Part shown: positions 15,201-17,308 of the stretch, piece by piece | Layout of the letters: each line of letters begins with the position of its first letter | Numbering within the stretch: the first letter of the stretch is position 1 | Origin: an uncultured Bacteroidota bacterium | GTDB taxonomy: Bacteria; Bacteroidota; Bacteroidia; Chitinophagales; Chitinophagaceae | Reading direction: 5' to 3' | NCBI GenBank assembly: GCA_903835145.1 | Contig: CAILMA010000456.1 | Span: 1 to 17,308, forward strand | Length of the DNA: 17,308 bases | Notes under the pieces: model-generated | What the model was told of the DNA's origin: nothing | Seen by the model: only the letters and a program-made list of their open reading frames with translations | The model's database searches: none | Made by a program: the position numbers and the translations under genes

Positions 15201-16534
15201 TTTGGCGCCAGACGCAAAATAAAGTCCTCGGTTTCTCCGCTTGTTTCAAATGCACAGCTTGCAGAGGGCCTCATCCTAATACTGTCCATAACAGTGCGGA
15301 TACGCATTCCTGTTACACCGGTATCAGAAATAAGAGGCACAGTAAAAGTACCATAGGTAGTGCCGCCCGCCATAGCCGACGAATCAATTCTAATGTATTC
15401 AGAGCTATCAAAGCTACCATTGTGGTTGAAATCAATCCACATACTGGCCGAAAAACGCCTTGTGCCGCCCGATTTAACTACTATTGCGTAGCTGTCCCCT
15501 AACAGCAAGGTAGGAGCTCCAATTCCAGAATCGGCGTATGAAGTATATGTGCTGGTATTATGGACGATTGAAACTGATAAAGCCGAACCCGGGATAGAAA
15601 CGCTATCGATAGTCGCATCATAAGAATTGCCTCCGAGCGCATTGTTGCAATAGCAATCATAAAAAGGATTCATCGAAATCGATTGCACGGCTGTAGTATC
15701 CCGCATTCCGCTCACGCTGCAGGTTGCAACCAAATAGTAATCTGTTGCTGCTGACTGCCCGGCAGATCTTAATATCTTCGCTGTGGCGCCTGAAATTGTA
15801 GCCAAAGTACTGCTGCCTGTGGCAGCAGAGTACCACTGGTAAGTAAGGCCACCGGCTACGGTATCGCCGGTAACAGATAAGCTAAAAGCGGCACTGCTAC
15901 AAACTGATGCAGGACCTGTTATAACTCCGGCAACTGGTGTGCCAGAACACAGCGTAAGCGCGACTATATTAACGTTATAATCAGCGGTAACGCCCGTATA
16001 ATATCGGTTTATGGCATCGGCATGGGCACAAGGATCGAGATTTGAAGCACTGTAGCCTGGAGTGTAAGACACTGTATAGGCAACATTTCTTATGCGAAGT
16101 CGGTGTGTGCCTGCCGGCGCATTAACTGGTATATTGATGACCATAGCTACAGAACCCGTCGTTACGGCGAATGCTGCAGTAGCCGGATAAATTGTACTTA
16201 CCGCTTCAGAATCAGCAAAAACGCCATCATTGTTGAGGTCAATCCAAACCTGATTACCGGTAAAAGATAGGGGGACATCGTAACTTACTGACGCGGAATA
16301 GGCCCTACCCTGCTGCAAATTAAGTGTTGCAACAGAAGAACTCCTGTTAGCATAACCCGAAGCCAGCGACGACACAGGCAACGTGTCATTGATACTTGCG
16401 CCGGCATAGCCTGCCAAAGCAAAGCGCCTCATAACGCCGCTATCAATTCCATTAAAATAATAAACCGGGGTACACTGCGCAAACGCATTTCCGGCAACAA
16501 GCATAAGGATAAGCAGGAGTAAGTTTTTCTTCAT
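9227..16534 (-). CDS. Giant modular secreted protein: 7 GEVED + 6 Ig-like + 7 fibronectin-III-like modules with T9SS type A sorting domain
   Basis: This 2435-residue protein starts with a signal peptide (MKKNLLLLILMLVAGNAFA before Gln20). GEVED modules begin at residues about 20, 294, 548, 804, 1062, 1320 and 1572. Ig-like modules, each opening with a CSG/CGG motif and containing YQW and ISGAT-like strands, begin at 196, 448, 705, 963, 1221 and 1473. Seven fibronectin-III-like modules, mostly opening CDT and ending FTT, begin at 1732, 1821, 1909, 1997, 2084, 2171 and 2259. Residues about 2350-2435 form the T9SS type A sorting domain (YPNPVTG, ISDLTGKAI, FASGIYFIRY, MKLNKE). The family is exported by Sec and then T9SS to the cell surface or medium. 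With no catalytic domain visible, adhesion, surface-layer or matrix function is the likely role (inference). Each GEVED carries an acidic loop that may bind calcium. The gene is monocistronic as far as can be seen, ending at a shared terminator. No frameshift breaks the repeats. Confidence 0.93.
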   Translation of the reverse strand: MKKNLLLLILMLVAGNAFAQCTPVYYFNGIDSGVMRRFALAGYAGASINDTLPVSSLASGYANRSSSVATLNLQQGRAYSASVSYDVPLSFTGNQVWIDLNNDGVFADSEAVSTIYPATAAFAVTTGSVAMVINIPVNAPAGTHRLRIRNVAYTVSYTPGYSASNLDPCAHADAINRYYTGVTADYNVNIVALTLCSGTPVAGVITGPASVCSSAAFSLSVTGDTVAGGLTYQWYSAATGSSTLATISGATAKILRSAGQSAATDYYLVATCSVSGMRDTTAVQSISMNPFYDCYCNNALGGNSYDATIDSVSIPGSALSVSIVHNTSTYTSYADSGIGAPTLLLGDSYAIVVKSGGTRRFSASMWIDFNHNGSFDSSEYIRIDSSAMAGGTTYGTFTVPLISDTGVTGMRIRTVMDSIRMRPSASCAFETSGETEDFILRLAPNAHCGGVPSAGTAYASVDSVCAGVPFFISSSHYSTAFDLNYQWYTRAAGSSAPFTPIGAATSSVFTVNSQTAASEYKLVVTCPTGGFSDTSAAVTVGENPYYLCYCSPLTNITLNDFATAAPIDSVAIAGTTLDNFTGTGVYASYYPFTAVTTATMLQGTHYALTINSNGTSNYNAGVWIDYNHNGSFESMEYMPVVTNQSAGTPSTIVFTIPATSDTGWTGMRVRTIPNSSVMTAFDACAEEYAGATADYVINILPGTPCSGGPAAGVAAASVASVCAGQSFLLTNTSAANTLGISYQWVSKATGSGTYSAISGATSISYTIPTQSVSTDYSLLVSCSFSGITDTATVATVAENPFFLCYCSPLLGTVLNDSAYAAPIDSFSVATIGLNNRTPGSTAIYSRFYPTSIGTTGTLKQGSTYLAAIKSVGTSNYKAGVWIDYDHSGTFDNSEFVGITTHSVAGAPAYSSFTIPEGADTGRTGMRVRTLADGSSFTSGDGCSDYFYGSTQDYVVTIVPAAPCSGTPAAGVAVTYVSAVCQNEPFVLNATGITNTDGTTFQWIKAATGSGTYTNISGATTPVFTVSTQATASDYRLVTTCTYSGGKDTTSVVTMAMKPFYLCYCAPVNGTTLNTSATAAPVDSVSVATTTLNNYMPGNTTVYQQFYPLTATTTDSMRQGFTYTFALNSNGSDNYNAGVWIDFDRNGTFDAAEYFPAATNIASGTRSTASIYVPVTADTGYTGLRVRTTQYSYALNSTDACTSEYLGATQDYIVRIAPGIPCSGAPTTGRASASASAICAGTAFTLTDTGASVAVAISYQWYSRPAGTGALVAISGATNATYVVSSQSVSTDYVYMVTCGASSTSRYSDTVTVAETPYYSCYCGSPLGATGASTEIDNIAIPGSALHIASPSSVPYRVFGRVGDSTGVIQRSLPYNINLHVTGGSNFNAGMWIDYNHDGTFEASEYIRIDTNTASGTATSTSFTIPGSADTGITGVRIRATQAAYPLSSTDACTDIGNSQTFDLKMTIDTLVLCSGTPNAGVVVSSTPFACPSMSFTLTNDSFSVASGVTYQWIKRNTGSGSFSSISGATAHSYAVTGQTLSTDYALVARCAASGLTDTTNIKTITENPFDSCYCSPPTGVSLMSTGGDTDIVITSIVGTTMYIPVQHPDSNGYVAVPPTPSYNTASMQKGSSYATTVYVNYTVHTIAAAAIWIDYNHNSVFDSAEYTPLTESSDHSSWSASLNIPYSSSLGLTGMRVMTAESGSTLSATSACGSITSGEVQDEIVTITMPPCYSISSASVINVTDTNATGIWGRLSGALGYEYVIDLSSSAPTGSGTPTTDTFVHSGCLTSGTNYYLHVRDSCGAGYFSSWITEAFTTLPCRSESGLTATAITDRSATIHWDTVTGSSVYEYVVDTSSTAPSGSGTSLADTTVNLTGLVQGTLYYAHVRSQCPCGNRSAWVTIPFTTICDTISHLSDFALTDTSVSIKWDSIRGYSNYAYIIDTSAGAPSSGWATTVDSSAYVHGLTPGTVYYAHVSHECSGAYSTWTTISFTTPYCDTVAGLTATPNDTGVVVSWTPVSGSLGYYYVVNTVAAAPSGTGSFTTSTTIGVSGLVSSTLYYAHVRTGCTGGYSRWTTVPFTTLPCDTVRGLTVTSICDTTASVLWTAGGGYGYLYIVNTLSVPTGASSFTSFAGAGITTLSPGTTYYAHVRHMCSIIDTSAWETVRFNTLPCDTVSGLGVTGITSTGATINWTASTCSGGYQYAVNTSASAPSSGTFTGLNTLTETGLTSGTTYYAHIRVYCGAGVYSGWTTIPFTTVVCDTAGPVVVTGIVDNGASISWSAVSGALGYYYSVDNSPSCPAAGSGTFTASTSATLTGLSPHTLYYAHVSTECATGVYATCVSIPFTTTNLGVAVVGSSVFDIQTYPNPVTGILTVKVAGGGSNRTVVISDLTGKAINKTQMQGDKVEIDVSAFASGIYFIRYADDSHIQTMKLNKE
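9230..9487 (-). other. T9SS type A C-terminal sorting domain (sub-region of the giant gene)
   Basis: The last ~86 residues show the usual order of this domain: YPNPV, then GILTVKV, VVISDLTGKAI, VEIDVSAFASGIYFIRY and the Lys-containing tail MKLNKE. In T9SS cargo this tail directs passage through the outer-membrane translocon. It is usually cleaved, with the cargo attached to anionic lipopolysaccharide or released. No T9SS component genes are in the window. Confidence 0.9.
9494..11341 (-). repeat. Coding repeat region: seven fibronectin-III-like modules
   Basis: Residues 1732-2347 hold seven modules of 87-89 residues. Shared positions are a Cys at residue 1, a W in the second strand (W-x-x-x/IxW), a (Y/V)(V/I)(V/I)(D/N)(T/N) strand, the motif YYAHV or YYLHV followed by a second Cys, and a closing W-x-x-x-x-FTT or FNT. 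The first copy follows the last GEVED directly, without an Ig-like module, and has an extra Cys in its middle. The last copy has two extra Cys residues. Confidence 0.85.
11342..16477 (-). repeat. Coding repeat region: alternating GEVED and Ig-like modules
   Basis: Residues 20-1731 hold seven GEVED modules alternating with six Ig-like modules. Pair lengths, measured from one CYC motif to the next, are 254, 256, 258, 258 and 252 residues (starts at residues 294, 548, 804, 1062, 1320, 1572). Every Ig-to-GEVED junction carries NPF/NPY/KPF/TPY-x-x-CYC. Every GEVED has a WIDxxxxxxxFxxxE loop, then (G)MR(V/I)RT-like or related strands. Copies are clearly diverged at base level, so this is an old duplication rather than a fresh tandem repeat. 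Confidence 0.9.
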
Positions 16535-16608
16535 GGCTATATATTTGGTAAGTAGAATTATTAGATTGGGGCAGCAATAGGTAAGGAACGTTGATCACAT
16601 AAATCACT

Positions 16609-16616
16609 CAAATTTA
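16609..16616 (-). promoter_or_regulatory. Candidate -7 box for the giant secreted-protein gene
   Basis: On the minus strand these bases read TAAATTTG, an exact TAnnTTTG match, about 75 bp upstream of the ATG at 16534. It is the only exact match in that direction in this intergenic region. No TTG is present at the -33 distance, so confidence is limited. Confidence 0.35.
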
Positions 16617-16816
16617 ACAATAAAAAGTCACGGTTTCATAAAAACTGCCTGATTTTTATCATTATTCATCCAGCCTCCTTCGTTTATTTTTTATTTTAAA
16701 TTTAATCACAATAATATGCAATAAAAATTACTACGTTTAGAAGATAGAAAATGCCCCTGCCATTGCCACGCCGAAAAAAATAAAGAGCTATTTCAGCCAG
16801 TCAAAGACCGATTGTA

Positions 16817-16847
16817 TTGCCGGACCGCAATTATTTTTATAATTTTG
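16817..16847 (+). promoter_or_regulatory. Bacteroidota-type promoter for the acyl carrier protein gene
   Basis: TTG at 16817-16819 and TAATTTTG at 16840-16847 are 20 bp apart, matching the primary Bacteroidota promoter pattern (TTG, about 17-23 bp, TAnnTTTG). A transcript would start near 16853, leaving a leader of about 80 bases before the ATG at 16932. Confidence 0.55.
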
Positions 16848-16931
16848 ACCAATCAGGGTGGAGACTGCGGTTACCCGTAAAATGACACTTTGTCTTTGAA
16901 TTTCGCTAACAACTTAACACGATATTTTCCA

Positions 16932-17177
16932 ATGACACAGGAGCAAGTATTAAACGACCTCACAGGGATATTCAGAGATGTGCTGGATAACGACGACATA
17001 AAAATAAGCGCTGCTACCATAGCCAAAGATGTAGAGGAATGGGATTCCTTAAGCCACATTCAATTAATAGTTGCAATTGAAAAACATTTCAAAATAAGGT
17101 TCACTACTGCAGAAATAAACAGCTGGAAGAACGTGGGGGAAATGTGCGGAACGATAGCGCAAAAACTAAACAAATAG
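16932..17177 (+). CDS. Stand-alone acyl carrier protein (specialised, not the housekeeping AcpP)
   Basis: The 81-residue protein is a four-helix carrier protein. WDSLSHIQL (37-45) contains the DSL motif, with Ser39 as the predicted 4'-phosphopantetheine attachment site, followed by the recognition-helix sequence IVAIEKHFKIRF. The frame is open from a TTG at 16890, but the ATG at 16932 (MTQEQVLNDL) gives the normal ACP length and is chosen. The housekeeping AcpP usually reads GADSLD before this helix; here it is EEWDSLS, which is more typical of carriers serving accessory acyl transfer, polyketide or D-alanine-type systems. Its partner enzymes are not in the window. The convergent SGNH/DltD-like gene at the right edge suggests an acyl-transfer cluster (inference). 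The gene has its own promoter and terminator, so it appears monocistronic. Confidence 0.88.
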   Translation: MTQEQVLNDLTGIFRDVLDNDDIKISAATIAKDVEEWDSLSHIQLIVAIEKHFKIRFTTAEINSWKNVGEMCGTIAQKLNK

Positions 17178-17195
17178 AAATAACAAGAAACGGGT

Positions 17196-17235
17196 AGAGA
17201 TATAGTGGTTATTCACCTACTGTATCTCTTTTTTT
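17196..17235 (+). terminator. Intrinsic terminator of the acyl carrier protein gene
   Basis: The left arm (17196-17208) and right arm (17216-17229) form an 11-bp stem with one G-U pair, plus two G-C pairs beyond a single bulged T. They enclose a 7-base loop and are followed by a seven-T run (17229-17235). The hairpin starts 18 bp after the carrier-protein stop. Its right arm contains the stop codon and last codons of the convergent gene at 17217-17308. Confidence 0.8.
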
Positions 17236-17308
17236 ATGTCCATTGCAAACTTAGCTGTGAATTTTTCGGCTGCCGACCTGTTCAGATGCTGGGAATTATA
17301 AAAATTAC
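17217..17308 (-). CDS. C-terminal end of a probable SGNH/DltD-like protein (truncated by window edge)
   Basis: Only the last 29 residues and a TAG stop (17219-17217) are present; the frame enters the window at 17306 and is open to the edge. The peptide reads NFYNSQHLN at its start, then SAAEKFTAKFAMDIKKEI. The spacing FY-x-x-x-HLN-x-x-x-A-x-x-F resembles the last conserved block of SGNH hydrolases and DltD/AlgJ-like O-acyl-transfer proteins. In these the His belongs to the active site, and an Asp three residues earlier is usual; here that position is Asn. It converges on the acyl carrier protein gene, with 39 bp between stops. With so little sequence the family call is tentative, but the coding reading itself is plausible: no stop, and the stop falls within the terminator hairpin. 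Confidence 0.5.
   Translation of the reverse strand, partial: NFYNSQHLNRSAAEKFTAKFAMDIKKEIQ

Larger units (their letters stand above)
16535..16931. other. AT-rich divergent intergenic region
   Basis: These 397 bases separate the giant secreted-protein gene (minus) from the carrier-protein gene (plus). The region is rich in A/T runs and holds one candidate promoter for each direction (16609-16616 and 16817-16847). The plus-strand reading frame is open from a TTG at 16890 into the carrier gene, but that 14-codon extension has no family character. I see no tRNA, riboswitch-like fold or small gene here. Confidence 0.6.

Noticed and set aside
9227..16534. CRISPR-like or DNA-level tandem repeats in the repeated region
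   Set aside because: Repetition is at protein level with a period of about 250 or 88 residues. The copies differ widely at base level and there are no short identical repeats with spacers.

Overview
The window comes from a member of the Bacteroidota, most likely Chitinophagia or a related group. Four things point there: a TonB-dependent receptor with an N-terminal carboxypeptidase-regulatory-like domain, a very large GEVED/Ig-like/fibronectin protein with a type IX secretion (T9SS) sorting tail, signal peptides ending just before Gln, and promoter elements of the TTG / TAnnTTTG kind. The genus is not determinable from sequence reading alone.

Layout, left to right. Positions 1-3455 lie on the minus strand: the 5' part of dapB (lysine/diaminopimelate synthesis, cut by the window edge), a TonB-dependent receptor (318-2732) and a small secreted protein of unknown function (2829-3455). 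Divergent from these is a membrane-anchored von Willebrand A-like protein (3552-5594, +). It converges, with 18 bp between stops, on a minus-strand VOC-VOC-GNAT fusion protein (5613-6956). Divergent from that is uvrB (7139-9169, +), which ends in a perfect 16-bp hairpin shared with the next, convergent gene.

The right half is dominated by one 7.3-kb minus-strand gene (9227-16534). It encodes a 2435-residue secreted protein: signal peptide, seven GEVED modules separated by six Ig-like modules, seven fibronectin-III-like modules, and a T9SS type A C-terminal domain. It is most likely a cell-surface or secreted adhesin or matrix protein. A 397-bp AT-rich intergenic region carries candidate promoters for this gene and for a divergent stand-alone acyl carrier protein (16932-17177, +). 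That gene ends in a hairpin terminator overlapping the 3' end of a convergent, window-truncated gene whose last 29 residues resemble the C-terminus of SGNH/DltD-like proteins.

The genes do not form one pathway. Housekeeping genes (dapB, uvrB) are mixed with envelope and surface genes. The possible functional groupings are the receptor with the small secreted protein in the same orientation, and the carrier protein with the SGNH-like gene at the right edge, which may be the border of an acyl-transfer cluster. I see no CRISPR array, tRNA, rRNA, insertion sequence or phage gene. The most unusual objects are the giant modular protein and the VOC-VOC-GNAT fusion.
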